This document shows positions 36,179 through 57,337 of a stretch of 64,000 nucleotides of DNA, piece after piece (the first letter of the stretch is position 1; the number at the start of each line of letters is the position of its first letter). Both the position numbers and the translations under genes were made by a program. The notes beneath the pieces are model-generated. The model searched no databases. It was not told where the DNA came from and saw only the letters and a program-made list of their open reading frames with translations. Origin of the DNA: Aplysia californica (taxonomy: Eukaryota > Mollusca > Gastropoda > Aplysiida > Aplysiidae); NCBI RefSeq assembly GCF_000002075.1, contig NW_004797406.1:528177-592176 (forward strand), read 5' to 3'.

Positions 36179-36240
36179 AATCGATATCTAGACAATCAAC
36201 TTCTAGATCTAGAATCTAGATCTAGATATATAGATCTATT
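36179..36240. repeat. TAGATCTA-type palindromic repeats
   Basis: Dense TCTAGA/AGATCT units between MCM8 and GLO1. Low-complexity and self-complementary. Confidence 0.85.
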
Positions 36241-36455
36241 CATCAGGCATGACAGACCTGTTTATAATTATTATAAACATCTAAGATCAGATATTAGATT
36301 CTATGATTTGGATATAAATCTAGAAATTTAAAATCTTGTACATGATCAAGAAATTATTGTTTGTACATACCGCCAACGACAGGAAGAGACCCGCCCGGCA
36401 ACATCAGTGTCCAGATTTCGCCAAGAAAAGTAAGTCAAGATCTAATAAGAGTCTC

Positions 36456-36484
36456 ACCAATGATAGTACATAACTATCATTGGT
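36456..36484. repeat. Perfect palindrome related to the ~490-bp TIR element
   Basis: ACCAATGATAGT and its exact complement flank a 5-base loop (ACATA). The outer sequence plus ACATAA matches the ends of the TIR elements at 3501 and 56005, so this looks like two element ends with the body removed. Confidence 0.7.
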
Positions 36485-36489
36485 CTCAC

Positions 36490-37055
36490 TGAAACTGAAA
36501 CAAAATGAAACCTTTTTCCTATGCTACATTTCTGGTTTTAAAAAGTACCTAATATGCTGCAAAAATCGAGGACGAAAATTTAACTCTGAGACTAGAGTTT
36601 TAGTAATTTTCGGTTTTATAATAAAATCTTTTCCTTTCATACTGAATTCGACGAACAACAGAATTGGCAAACAGAATGTTTACGTCCGTCCATATCCGGG
36701 TTACTCGACTCGTGGGCAATGGCTACATTTGACCTTTGACCTCGTTTGGTACACACCAGAGAGGTTTCACAGAAGGCCTAACCAGAGAGGCTAACACTAA
36801 CAGAGAGGTGTCACTCCGGCTCCGGGCAGCGGGAAATTGCGCATGCTTTTAATCCTATTGTCAAAAAGTTCACAGGAATTTTCAAAAACCTGTTGGAAAA
36901 TTGCGCAGGGATTTTCCGTATCGCGTATTTCTTAGGTATTCGACAACGTATCGACTTTCAAATTCTTTAAGGATAAGCAAAGAGTCTACATTGAAGGAGG
37001 CGGTTAGGAGGCTGAAACAAAAGAATGAATTGGCTGTAGGAATTGATCTAAAATC
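36490..37055. other. Intergenic stretch, nothing recognised
   Basis: Between MCM8 and GLO1. One plus-strand frame (about 36901-37055) has normal-looking composition before it enters a microsatellite, but it has no recognisable domain and no splice support. Confidence 0.35.

Positions 37056-37110
<55 letters not shown>
37056..37110. repeat. (CTGT)n microsatellite
   Basis: Thirteen or so CTGT units in tandem. Confidence 0.95.
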
Positions 37111-37112
<2 letters not shown>

Positions 37113-37403
37113 AAATATAAACACAAGAACAGTTTTGGTGTAGAACAAAATAAGACAGTAAAGGGAACATTGACCAATAATGAGTTTCTCAGAAGGAGAA
37201 CTGGCGATAATATTGAGAGCTTTCGTTTTCAGTTCTCGTCTCGTAGTTGCAAGAAATTTAAAAAAACAACCGTGCTATCAACTTTCCTTATCTCTTTATC
37301 TGTATAAAAATGCATACATGATATAAGATACGCTTGCAAATATCTTGAATGAAAGAATGAATATCTGGTTCTGGACCAAAGACATAACACGCACACACGC
37401 ATG

Positions 37404-37427
37404 CGAGCGCTCGCACACACACACACA

Positions 37428-37484
<57 letters not shown>

Positions 37485-37486
37485 CA

Positions 37487-37510
<24 letters not shown>
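37404..37510. repeat. Compound (CA)n(GA)n microsatellite
   Basis: CA dinucleotides from about 37411 to 37482, then GA from about 37487. The long open frames here are repeat-encoded. Confidence 0.95.
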
Positions 37511-37518
<8 letters not shown>

Positions 37519-37555
37519 AGTGGAGAATTCGATGTGATATTATCCTTCCACTTAC

Positions 37556-37688
37556 TTTCCATCCACGCTGGTGTCTCACTCTCAGCATCCGGTTGCTCAT
37601 CAATGTCGACCCTGTTGTCTCTCAGGCTCAGGGAAGGTTGGTCTAAGTCCTCAGCTTGTAGTTTTTTTTTTTTCCAGTCCTTTTCTTC
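37556..37688 (-). CDS. Possible orphan exon, unknown gene
   Basis: On the minus strand a frame bounded by a plausible acceptor (TTTACAG|GAAG) and donor (GAAA|GTAAGT) encodes about 44 residues of normal composition (EEKDW..., ...SLRDNRVDIDEQPDAESETP..). I do not recognise it. No partner exon was found, and a poly-A run lies inside. It could be part of an unrecognised minus-strand gene between MCM8 and GLO1, or chance. Confidence 0.25.
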
Positions 37689-37859
37689 CTGTAAATTTAC
37701 AACGACGATACAGGAAGTTGTTTGGTCGTTTTCGTACAATGTTTATCTCCACACTGTTCAAGATTTTTCGTGCATGATAATCAAGAACTCTGTTCAAACC
37801 GCTGTTATGCTTTTTGTATTTACAACCGAATACTAAAATACGTACTTAGAATAAGTTAG

Positions 37860-39350
37860 AACGGAAGTTTTCCGTAACTTTTCTGCATTCACGGTACAAC
37901 CCTATTCAGATACTTGTGGGAGACTTCAAGGCTCGCCCAAACTAGGGCGTGTCGTGTGGGAGGGTTTTTGGCTGGTCAGTGAGTGGAGACAATGGCTTGT
38001 GGGGATGGGTTTACTGTTGGGTTACGATCGCTGAGTCAGACTTCCGTGTACTGCCAATATTGAAAAGGCCTTCCTTCGGCGGTGGATATTGTTTCGAAAA
38101 ACGACTTGGTTTCTTCGACTCTACGCAGCACTGCCGAGGGTAAAAGTGAAGAGTTGGCTGGCGGCGGCAAGAATGAATCCGAATGCCGAATACATGGCGT
38201 CCCGCACAAGACGTTTGTTACCGTAAAACGAAAAGATGGTGTTTTCTGTATAATTTTTTTTGTTTGTTTGCGCCGTCGTCCCGGTCAAGGACAGAGGATA
38301 ACGTAGATCGGCTGTATCGAGCAGTTGTGCTAACTGGCTTCCAAAAAAAGAGTCCCGAACTTTTCCGACTCCGTGAAATCAAGTTCACGGGGGCATAAAA
38401 TTTACGAAACAGTTTACTGATATATCTCTTGTCAAGACTGGTTTTTTAAAAAAATGTGCAACAGCTTCTCAACGATCGGCCAGTCGGGCAAAATTCGGAC
38501 TTTTTCAGGAATTGGATTTCCAGATTTATCCGGAAATTCGGAAGCTCTTACCGAGCTCTCGTAGAGGGCTGTATGACGCGGGGGGGGGGGGGGGGACGAT
38601 CCCCATTTCGACGCCATGAGAGCGGGCTTATTGGCCGAAATCTTCTGTATTTGACCAGTTCTGGAATGTTCAAGTGCTCATGCATTGTAAGGGTAGTTCA
38701 TTCACAAAATGCTGATTAACTTGAATTTGAACTTAGTTAAACATGTTTTAAACTGCACATGCACGTACGTGCGCATAGTTGCATACACCATGACAACACA
38801 TAATTCTCTCAGCTAAATAATAATGAAAACGGACATATTACTTGTAACTTATTTACATCAATGATCAAGTCCGAACTGCTTTTGAATAGTCATTTTGCGA
38901 AATTAGAGATCACAGTCTTCAAAATGATGTATAACATGACTGATTTCTGAGCGTGAGGAGAGCTTTATGGCCATTTCATAATAAGGACATTTTAGGGCAA
39001 AAACATTGCGTTTTTTTCCACTTAGAGGAAAGGGGGTGTCATCTTTGTGAGTGTTTTTGAACATGTTCTGCTATTGATAGGGACATAAGACCTTTATTTT
39101 GGGAAAGTAGACGTTTCAAAGTACTCAAATCCGTTAACAGCCCAATTTTGATCTGAGACTCAAAAAGGACGTCATTTGTCTATGGCCTTCGGGGATCATG
39201 CCTTAAGCACGCTTAAGCTTTCTCCCGATGACTGTGCTTAAAGCCGGCATGGACTGTATTCCTTTCCGGAATGGCAGGCGCGCCCCTCACGTTTGACATT
39301 TGTGACGTAACAGCTGAGAGCTCTAAGTTCTATTCTTAACCCCTTTGGTA
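37860..39350. other. Intergenic stretch upstream of GLO1
   Basis: Several open frames overlap at 37950-38720, but none has a recognisable domain and they disagree in frame and strand. A poly-G run lies at 38580. No gene is supported. Confidence 0.35.
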
Positions 39351-39351
39351 C

Positions 39352-39380
39352 ACACACACACTCATACGAACACACACACG

Positions 39381-39438
<58 letters not shown>

Positions 39439-39450
39439 AAACACACACAC
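39352..39450. repeat. (CA)n microsatellite
   Basis: About 100 bp of CA repeats with a few AA and TC interruptions, upstream of GLO1. Confidence 0.95.
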
Positions 39451-39689
39451 TGACACATGGGCTTGCCCATTGATCATAGCGCGTGCGACTTTGACTACCC
39501 AATCTACACACTACGCACGCCATCATACACGCTGAAAAACAAACAGACTACGATTGCAGAGTGACTCAGCATATTATCACCTTTTTATATTATTATATTT
39601 TTTGCTCTCTGGAAACGAGTAGAAAGGCGAAATCTTTTCGTCTTGGCTGGCTAAACTGCTAACTGCTAAACTTTAGCCTGTACTGTAGC

Positions 39690-39716
39690 CACAGAATTCT
39701 ACTGTAGAATTCTGTG
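39690..39716. repeat. Perfect 13-bp-arm palindrome upstream of GLO1
   Basis: CACAGAATTCTAC, one T, then GTAGAATTCTGTG. CTGTAGCC directly repeats on both sides. It lies about 255 bp upstream of the GLO1 start codon. Confidence 0.85.
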
Positions 39717-39968
39717 ACTGTAGCCTATAATTTGTGATCTGCTCACTCTTCTCTGCATGGACTTGGACTAGATATAGATATAGATCTAGAATCTAGACTC
39801 TAGGATCAACTCCGGCGTCGTCAGTGTGAAATTAGCAGTTTGGTTATCTCCATCACTCTGTCAGGTCACATATTTCTCGTCTACCTTGGCTCAGCAAGCA
39901 AGTGCTCACGTTTCCTTGTTCTGCAAAGACTACTATACACTATAGTTATACTCACCAAAAGTCTAAAC

Positions 39969-49288
<9,320 letters not shown>

Positions 49289-50270
49289 TCTTGTTAAAGA
49301 GACATGCATGGGTATAGGTAAAAGGCCAGCGTCTCTGTTGCGAGAACTTTGCCAAAGCCTGTAAAAGAACATTTGAGTATGTTTTTTATGCAATATGTTG
49401 GCCTTTATGTTTTGTGTGATCTGAAAGAAGAGGAGGATGCAGAATTTACATCTCAAGTTCTTGTAGTACTTTAAGTTATTATATTATGATTTTACAAGCC
49501 ATTTTCTTTTTGTTGTTGATCTGATAGTTTTGTTACTATGCTATTTGAACTCATCTCTATTTAAAACAGTTTACGCATATTTATGCAACAAGTCTATGGC
49601 TTTAATCTTTGACTTTGGCTCAGGTCAGTGTGGTCATTTCTGCATTTTTACTCTGTTTAGCTGTAGGGCTAGTGCCTGATTCTAGAAGAGTCCACAATGC
49701 TGGTGCTTTGTCATCTAGAGTTTGTTCTTGTCCAAAGAATAGGTCATGGATACACACATCACTTTAAATTAGAAAAAAAAAACCCTTCGCATTACTTACC
49801 CTTTCCAAAACTGTTTGTGGTAATTGAAGCTTTAAGAGACCACGTAATAGTTGGTATTGAAGGACACCACTTTTCAGACACAGTGGTTAATGTGTGACAT
49901 CATTTCAGTAATTACTTGTCAAGTAATGTATTATTTATGATTTATGAAAAAGAATGTTTACTCCTTTTTCTTAAACATGATTTAATTAGGTTAGCTATTT
50001 AGTGACAAGTTCTATTTTTTTGTAGCTTTAGACAATCAGTGTATATATGTGAAAAGAGCACTATCCTGTTATAAAAAAAACCCCAAAGTGATTCCTGTTC
50101 TGCCATAGAATTCTTATGTTTGAAGACCAAGCAAGATAACGTTTGATGATAAGATGGTGCTTTGGGAAATGTTGATACTACTGTTGCTTTAATTGAAAAG
50201 TGAATCCTCTTTGTTGGTCTTCTTTGAATGTCTCAGATTTGTTCTGCCTTAATAAAAGAGTGAGATATAT
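49289..50270 (+). other. GLO1 3' UTR (inferred)
   Basis: AT-rich sequence after the GLO1 stop with no new gene. I infer it to be 3' UTR up to the AATAAA at about 50251. Confidence 0.5.
50251..50256 (+). terminator. Polyadenylation signal AATAAA, likely for GLO1
   Basis: A canonical hexamer about 960 bp after the stop, in TGCCTTAATAAAAGAG, followed by a T/G-containing stretch. Other AATAAA hexamers exist, so the choice is inference. Confidence 0.5.
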
Positions 50271-51440
50271 TTCAAACAACAATGATTATTTTTTATAGTA
50301 CTTTTATTTTTGTAAAGATACGCCCCCCCCCCCCCCCCACTCCAAACCACCATCACCACCAGAATCCCACTCTTTCCCATTTGAGTTGTTGGAGGATGGT
50401 ACAGTGTAGCATGTTGGTCATTTTGAAGGCAGAGCACTTGGCTCAGTGGAAAGAATAAAGAAACAGGAGCAGGTGGTTAGAAGGCGCCACTAGTAGGTCC
50501 TCCTTTTTTACTTTCCTTCTGTTGCATGTTGTTACTAATGTTACTGTCTGTCTTGTCTTTCTTTTTCCTATCGTTAAATTACCATTATTGTGTCGATGTG
50601 GTTCTGTTTATTAAAAAACAAAAACAAAGGGGAAAAAGTGAAGGCTATGCACCCCATCGAAGTTATATAGCACATGTATACTTTGTTGATTGTAGATGTT
50701 TATCTATGTGTTATTTTTCCATTAGTAGTAGTAGAGGTTTTGCACCTCCTGCTGCTGTGCACTGAGTTTATTTATAGATTACCCCTAAGTAGTCAACTGA
50801 GGAAGTCAAAAAGCTTAGAAATTGAAGGACATAGACCTGTCAAGAAGATAATATTATTGCACACACTTGAAAAAAAACAACAGTACAATTGGTACTTGTA
50901 ACACAAGTTTTATTTTTGGCTCACTTCCCCATCCATGTCCACCTTTATTTCCATTGGTAGTAATTAACACTACTCTAATAGTACCTTGAAGCACAAGGGT
51001 GTGAGCTTCTTTGAACTTGATCTAATCCTCAAAAAGGATGCTCAAAAAGGTGCTTGATGAGTGAGTGTAGGGGTTATGATGTTGTAATGACTTGGCACAA
51101 TTTTGAGGCAGACAAAGGCCCAAGGAATGTTAGTCTTCTTATACAGTTTGATAATTATAACACATTTTGGCTTTCCATTTGTATCATGGAAGTATTTTAT
51201 CCTCTCTAACAGTGGCTTGGTTCAAGGGGCCATTTACGATAAGAAAAATGTCTACTCATGCTGACACATGTTGGCCCACATATTGTTCCTGTTCCTTCCA
51301 CTGTTCTATCGTTTTTGTATGTGTGTCCCCCCCCCCCTAAATCCAAGGTCCACTCAATTCAGAATTCAGAAGTGAAGGTCAAGGTAACGGTAACAGTGGC
51401 GAAGCTGGGGTAGAAAGAGTGAGGGGAACAGGACAAGAGA
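50271..51440. other. Intergenic stretch, nothing recognised
   Basis: Contains poly-C runs near 50320 and 51330 and no domain-bearing frame. Confidence 0.4.
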
Positions 51441-51444
51441 GATA

Positions 51445-51445
51445 G

Positions 51446-51501
<56 letters not shown>

Positions 51502-51533
51502 CTTCTATCCATCCATCCTTCTATCCATCCATC
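51445..51533. repeat. (CTAT)n followed by (CCAT)-like tetramers
   Basis: About 14 CTAT units that grade into CCTT/CCAT units. Confidence 0.95.
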
Positions 51534-51874
51534 TGCTGTCAACAGCTAGTATCTAGCATTTTTTAAACGACAGGTTGAACAGATAAAATGGAGCGTTTTT
51601 AAGCCTTTCTTTCCACTAGACATGCATCTCTTCTGTACAAGTACAAGGAACTACTAATGCCTTCGTTGGGCACTCTTTAAGTTAAAATATGAACTCGGAC
51701 ATTTCTAACAAGATTATGCTCAACAAGACAGCTGCTTGTAAAACCTATAACATGTATGTATTTATTCATGTACATAATAATAATAATAATCTGCGGGCTT
51801 CTTGTTTTCATACAATGTACATAGAACATTACTACTTATAATGGGTATTTTAAGAAGTTGAAGGGAAGGGGAAA

Positions 51875-52055
51875 GTTTAGTTTTAGTAGAGGTTTTACTG
51901 CGCTCGCAACTGCATAAGGTCATTTGAGCGCCAGAAGATTAGAAGTGTAACAAGAGAGTAACCAACATAAAAAAAGAAAAAGGGGAGATAAAGGCGACAG
52001 ATGTTTAATAGGAAAGAAGGAGCAAACCACACCAGAGCACCCGCCAACCACCCAC
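51875..52055 (-). repeat. SINE-like repeat (shared-tail family)
   Basis: GTTTAGTTTTAGTAGAGGTT through 'agagcacccgccaaccaccc' on the plus strand. A nearly intact minus-strand copy. Confidence 0.88.
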
Positions 52056-52200
52056 TGGAAGGGGAAAGGGGAGTGGGAAGACTGGTGAATGGTGGTGGTA
52101 CATTAGTTGCAGTGGTTGAGATCAAAATAGTGGTGGAGTATGATATGGATAGAGACATGTGTTTTGTTTTATCATGTCTTTCTTCCTGGCGAGATTCTTT

Positions 52201-52693
52201 TTTTTTTGTGGTAAGTTTTTTTTACGGCGCTCGCAACTGCATGAGGTCATATGAGCGCGCGGGACACATTAAACTTTTTCAGTCTGTAGGAAATTTTAAA
52301 TTTTGCCCGGGTGGCGGCCGAAGCCTACTCTTATCGATTTTAGACCACCAAGGAATCTTTAACGTACGCAACTTGCACACGGGCCCTCCCAGATTTTTCG
52401 CCCTTGTCCAAGGGGCTAGGTGTAGATCTTTTCTACCAGAAGACCAGGGTGTGGCTGAAAGACAGCAGTAAGTAGGAGCCAATGAGTCGCTGCAGAAAGC
52501 GTCAGGGTCCCACAGGATATGAGGGGGTGGAGGCAGAAAGAGTAGACGAAAGCAGACGACAGAACATTGCTAGAGAGCAGGAAAGGAAGTTAAAGGAGAC
52601 AATTTTAAAGAAGAAAATTTTTCGGTCGCTACCCGGGACCTTTAAATGAGAGGCCAACACCTTAACCTCTAGGACACGAGAGCCCCCTGGTGG
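52201..52693 (-). mobile_element. tRNA-derived SINE, near full length
   Basis: Minus-strand copy of the SINE at 54428. The tRNA-like head with a T-arm-like B box lies at about 52620-52690. The middle includes a segment around GCACACGGGCCCTCCCAGAT. The 3' tail (TTACGGCGCTCGCAACTGCA on the plus strand) is the one shared with the other SINE family. The flanks carry GATTCTTT at 52193-52200 and 52694-52701, a likely target duplication. Confidence 0.88.
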
Positions 52694-52701
52694 GATTCTT
52701 T

Positions 52702-53490
52702 CGACACACACACAGCAAGGAAAAGATCAAGGGAGACGAATTTGAAACTACATAGACGTCTATGTATGTAAATGCATCAAACAGCAAAAACAAACATACC
52801 AAGCAAAAAATTTGGACAAAATTTGAAGAATTGAAAATATATCTATCAATAAAGACAGAAAACAAACAACCCCTGAATCTTTGCTCTATCACTGACCTGA
52901 ATTTTATTTAAATAAAACACCAACAAAAATAAAACCACTAACAAACAACGTGTCCCTAAAAAACTTGTACACTCACCATATCCTCAACACTAGAGTGTAA
53001 AACCTATAACAACAATACGCTTTCAACTGTTGAAGTGAAAAGAACTAAAATGTTGTATGTGGGCTCTTCCTAATGAGGCCAGATCATTCTCATGTTGACA
53101 ATTCTGCAAGCAATATTACGTGTATTATGTAGATGCCGAGTTTTAGCTGAAAAAAAAAGTCTTTCGTCAGCCGCTCGCGGTAGAGAATGTTTAGGAATGA
53201 GTTTTGCACTTCCGTCCATACAGCCTGAGTAGCGTGTACATGGTGGGGAGGTCAGAGGAGGCGAAGACTTCGATATTGGACACTCTGTGGCTCCAGCTGA
53301 GGTAAAAAATTCGGCGACGGCATCACATATATACATGTATAATGATGTATATATATGACAACAGTTCCGCTTCTGACGTTGCCTCACAAAAGTTGTCCAG
53401 GTTTCACTCTCGTATAGGAGAGTAATGAGAGTGTTGACGGCACTAGTGTTGTATACTGTCATCTTGCTTGTGGTGGTCAGCTTGGGGTTC
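52702..53490. other. Non-coding stretch, nothing recognised
   Basis: A minus-strand frame at 53070-53564 is open, but it overlaps a SINE fragment at its upstream end. It shows no domain I can name. Confidence 0.35.
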
Positions 53491-53492
53491 TC

Positions 53493-53568
53493 CCAGATAT
53501 GTGGAGACGAAAACAGACGACATAACATTGTTAGAGAGCTGGAAGGACATGAAAGGAGATTCATATTA
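53493..53568 (-). repeat. SINE fragment
   Basis: 'gagacgaaaacagacgacat' and 'ttagagagctggaaggacat' match the pyrimidine-rich body (reversed) of the tRNA-derived SINE. Both ends are missing. Confidence 0.6.
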
Positions 53569-53583
53569 ATTATATATTAATAT

Positions 53584-53694
<111 letters not shown>

Positions 53695-55500
53695 TGACGG
53701 TAATTAAAAACGCACCATTTTGGATTGATTACATTTTACACGTAAGTGTATCCAGTGACATCAATTGAGGTTGACAAAAGTTCACAGGCAGCAGAGGTTA
53801 CTGTTCACACAAACTTTGAAGTTCCCAGTTCAAAACTGTCAATGTGCACGTGCAACATGCAAAAATCCGAAGTGTCGACCTCAAACGTAAACTTTGTTTA
53901 GCGAGACAGATTTTTTTGGCTGTTAGGGAGAGATCATATTCGCCCATAACAAAAAAAACTGACATTGTTTACTCTGTGCGACGGATTTTTTCTGCGTAAA
54001 TAATGCCGCGACTTTCCATGCAAGAATGTGAAAGGGCTATTGGAATGCTCCAAACAAGAATGGCAGCACGGCAAGTTGCCAGGCGCATGAACTGTAGCCA
54101 CTCGACTGTTATCCGGTTGTTTCAAGGTAATGCAGCTAATGCAGTTACAGTACCAGCGCAAGACCGTGACATTCGCCAACGTCACCTTCGTGACAGTTTC
54201 CTGCCAGCATCGGAAACAGGTCGTCAAGTGGACGGTCGGCGTGTACCAGTACCAGAATGGACCGTGCGACGCCATTTGCTGGAAGCAGGACTTGCAGCCA
54301 GACGCCCGTACGTTGGTCCTGTCCTGACACTGAGGCACCGTCAACAGCGTTTGCAGTGGGCCAGGCAACATTTACAGTTGACACGACGCCAGTGGAGGAC
54401 TATAGTCTTTTCTGACATGCTGACGGGGGGGGGGGGGGGGGCTCTCGTGGCCTAGAGGTTAAGGTGTTGGCCTCTCATTCAAAGGTCCCGGGTTCGAATC
54501 CGGGTAGCGACCGAAAAATTTTCTTCTCTAAAATTGTCTCCTTTCACCTCCTTTCCTGCTCTCTAGCAATGTTCTGTTGTCTGCTTTCAATTCCACTTTC
54601 TGCCCCCACCCTCTCACCTCCTTCGCCCCCTCCTCTGGGCTCCTGACTCTTTCTGCAGCCTTTCTACTGCTACTCCTTGGCTCCTCCTTACTGCTGTCTT
54701 TCTGCTACACCCCTGATCTTCTGGTATGAAAGATCTACACCTAGCCTTCTCGGACCAGGGCGAAAAATCTCGGAGGGCCCGTGTGCAAGTTGCGCACGTT
54801 AAAGATCCCTTGGTGGTCTAAAATCGAAAAGAGTAGGCTTCGGCCGCCACCCGGGCAAAATTCAAAATTTCCTACCAACTGAAAATATTAGGTGTGTCCC
54901 GCGCTCTCATATGACCTATGCAGTTGCGAGCGCCGTAAAACACTTTACAAAAACAAAAAAACAAAATGCTGACGGGAGAAAAAGGGTCTAGAGACGCCCC
55001 GGTGAGCGCTACGCCCACACTGTTGCATGCTGGAGGTCGACAGATGGGGAGGAGGCAGCGTCATGGTATGGGGAGCGTTCAGCGACGCATATCGCTCACC
55101 ACTGTACTTCTTCGACTAGCCTGTGAATGCCAACACGTACCAGCAGGTTTTGCAGAACCACGTCGTGCCGTTATTTGGTCAACACCCAGACCTGCAGTTA
55201 TTCCAACACGACAACACCCGCCCGCACACCGCTCGAGCCACCACTGCTTTTCTGCAGGCAAACAACATTGGTGTCCTGCCTTGGCCATCACTGTCTCCTA
55301 ACATGGCACCAATTGAGCATGTGTGGGACGATCTTAGCCGCCGTTTGTCACGTTGAAGACCTCTACACAATCTCCAAGAGCTGAGGCGTTCTTTGACAAA
55401 TAAGTTGGTACACATTGCTCAGGTGTTCTTTCAAACTCTTATCAATTCCATGAGAAGACGCTGCCAATCCTGTATTAAGGCTAATAGATTCTAAAACAAG
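53695..55500 (+). mobile_element. Tc1-like DNA transposon, broken, with a SINE inside
   Basis: The transposase starts at 54003 (MPRLSMQECERAIGMLQTRM) with a paired-like helix-turn-helix. A WTVRRHLLEAGL segment follows, then VFSD carrying the first catalytic Asp. About 8-10 residues after VFSD are missing, and a SINE (54428-54965) is inserted there. After the SINE the frame resumes as ADGRKRV with a stop. It continues at 55123-55353 to the second Asp (FQHDNTRPHTA) and the Glu (NMAPIEHVWDDL), spaced 34 residues, hence DD34E. There are several frameshifts, so it is inactive. The TIRs could not be paired and the ends are approximate. Confidence 0.88.
54428..54965 (+). mobile_element. tRNA-derived SINE, full length, inserted in the Tc1 transposase
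   Basis: Flanked by an exact 11-bp duplication ATGCTGACGGG (54417-54427 and 54966-54976). The head contains an A-box-like TGGCCTAGAGG and a B box GGTTCGAATCC within a perfect T-arm stem (CCCGG/CCGGG). The body is pyrimidine-rich. The 3' end carries the GTTGCGAGCGCCGTAAAAC tail and an A-rich end. About 540 bp, long for a SINE. Confidence 0.93.
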
Positions 55501-56004
55501 TGTGAAAAAACTCAATTTAGCGCTCTGCTTTTTGAAAAAGGACTTTTCTTACTACGTGCTTTTGTGCTCGCGGTGCCATTTGACCTTTTCATTTCATTTC
55601 AGCTGTGAATATTCACAAAATTACCATAGAACGCAATGGTATATATATTCTGTTAAAAAGATAAACACATCACGGTTATTTGAATATAATATAATAAAAT
55701 ATAATATAATAATATATATAGGGCCTAATATATAATAAAGCCAAAAGAAACTTGAAGATGTATTCACTCAATCTGCGTGTTAAGGTCTTGCATTACCCAA
55801 TCACGCAGCTAACCAATTTGAAGCTAAATTAATTCCGCATCAACTGACACTTTAATTTTTCATCTGCAACGGGTCTGGAGTCATGCGAGATATGGTCACT
55901 CAAAAATGACTCTAAAAGTCATGCTTGGCAAATAATATTGTGTATACATGACTAGCTGGGCCCCCTTTCGATGAAAGGGATGATCGGTACATTAACTTCA
56001 ACCA
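55501..56004. other. AT-rich stretch, nothing recognised
   Basis: Contains an AATATAAT-rich patch at 55680-55735. Part of it may be the 3' end of the Tc1-like element. No gene. Confidence 0.35.
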
Positions 56005-56493
56005 AAGATAGTACATAACAAGTTGGTCCACTCAGCCAAAAAAGTGTCCGCTGGAAGTCCGCTCTTTGCTTCAGATGGCGCTGCAGTCTGTTTTGGAGCT
56101 CTCTTTCGTTTCTCCAGAAGAAGAATAGGAAAAGCACCTCCTTGCGTACGCACCAGCTGTTCGGGTTCGTTCAGTGCGGAGTTTTAGTGTCTTTAAAAAA
56201 AATTAATGACCTCTCGCCTCTCATTCTAAAGTCAATTTAAACGACGAAAACAGTCGCACCTTCCTCTGGAAGAAGTTTTGTCGGCGTAACCATTAAAAAA
56301 AAGGCGTTCTTTCCGAAATTTGAATTCTTATTTATTCAAAAACTTGTTAGTTTCAAATTCACTTTGATTTTTTAAAACACAAGTAGGGTAACTCTGTTCG
56401 CAAAGGGTGCGCATTTGCGAAGAGGGCGCCACCGAATTTTGAGGACACTTTTTTAATTGGCTCAAAGAGAGGAGTGGACCCTCTTGTTATGTA
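56005..56493. mobile_element. ~490-bp TIR element (MITE-like), copy B
   Basis: Same family and orientation as 3501-3990. The left end is TACATAACAAGTTGGTCCAC and the right end GTGGACCCTCTTGTTATGTA. Compared with copy A it lacks a short CATCAGCAG-containing piece and has a TTTATTCAAA insertion. Confidence 0.85.
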
Positions 56494-56599
56494 GACTCTT
56501 TGCTTCAACTGAAAGTCTTTGGCCTACTACCTCGACCTTTGCGAGCGCGAAGGGTTCCAACTGCAGAACGTCGTTTTCTTTTCGGCATGGTCAGGCGCT

Positions 56600-56625
56600 A
56601 TCTAGATCTAGATCTAGATCTAGAT
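56600..56625. repeat. TAGATC tandem array
   Basis: Four uninterrupted TAGATC units and flanking partial units. Confidence 0.9.
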
Positions 56626-56799
56626 TCTAATCTAAGACCTGTTCACGTTGTTCCCAGTAGCAAGAAAAAGAATTTGACAAGGGAGTCCAGAAAAAACGAT
56701 GATGGGCATCAAACGAAAGGACCACAGTCGAATTTAGCTCCAAGTAAAAAAAGAAAACATGAGTCTAGATCTATACAGGTCGCACACTTAAAATAGAGC

Positions 56800-57337
56800 T
56801 CAGTATTGCGCGACAATGGGCTATTGATTGGATGACCCAAGATCGCCCCCACACAACCCATGCTGTTCTTTTCACTGATTCCATGTGTACCCTCAGAAGG
56901 ATCGAAAAAGGTTTCCTGAGAACAGAATGGATTCAAGTTCAAGCTATCGAACTAACGCCTATACGACCGCTGACAAGGATTTTCTGCCCTGGCCATGCAG
57001 GTGTTAGGGGAAAAGAAAAAGCCGCAGATTGCCTGGTGAGGCCACCTTAGTTGAAAATACGGTTCAACCAGATAGGGTCGAGATCCTGAAATGTCTCTCT
57101 CGTCAGCTGATTGAGGAGGAAGATAGGGAGGCAGAGGCCAGTACTGCCGTGGAGAGGATGATGCTTTTGCGAATACAAAAAGGAAGCGGAAAATCTGGCA
57201 TCCTTGCAGGAAAGAACAGAAGAACCTTCAACCAGATGTGCACTGGCACAATCAGTGGAGGGACCCTCGGCAACATTTTGGAGAGAGCAACGGAGCATCA
57301 ATGGACATGTCCGGAGTGCAGGGATGTTGCTTCCTGA
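56800..57337 (+). mobile_element. LINE fragment: RNase H and C-terminal end
   Basis: Plus-strand translation contains an RNase H-like segment: VLFTDSMCTLRRIEKG, then IFCPGHAGVRGKEKA with the PGH..VRGNE.AD pattern. After a frame change it continues about 95 residues, ending WTCPEC and a stop. This looks like the RNase H and tail of a non-LTR element. The upstream reverse transcriptase is missing. The flanking 56500-56796 frame is not recognised. Confidence 0.7.

Noticed and set aside
54464-54530. Functional tRNA gene
   Set aside because: The A and B boxes and T-arm are good, but it is the head of a SINE with a pyrimidine-rich body, a tail and a target duplication.
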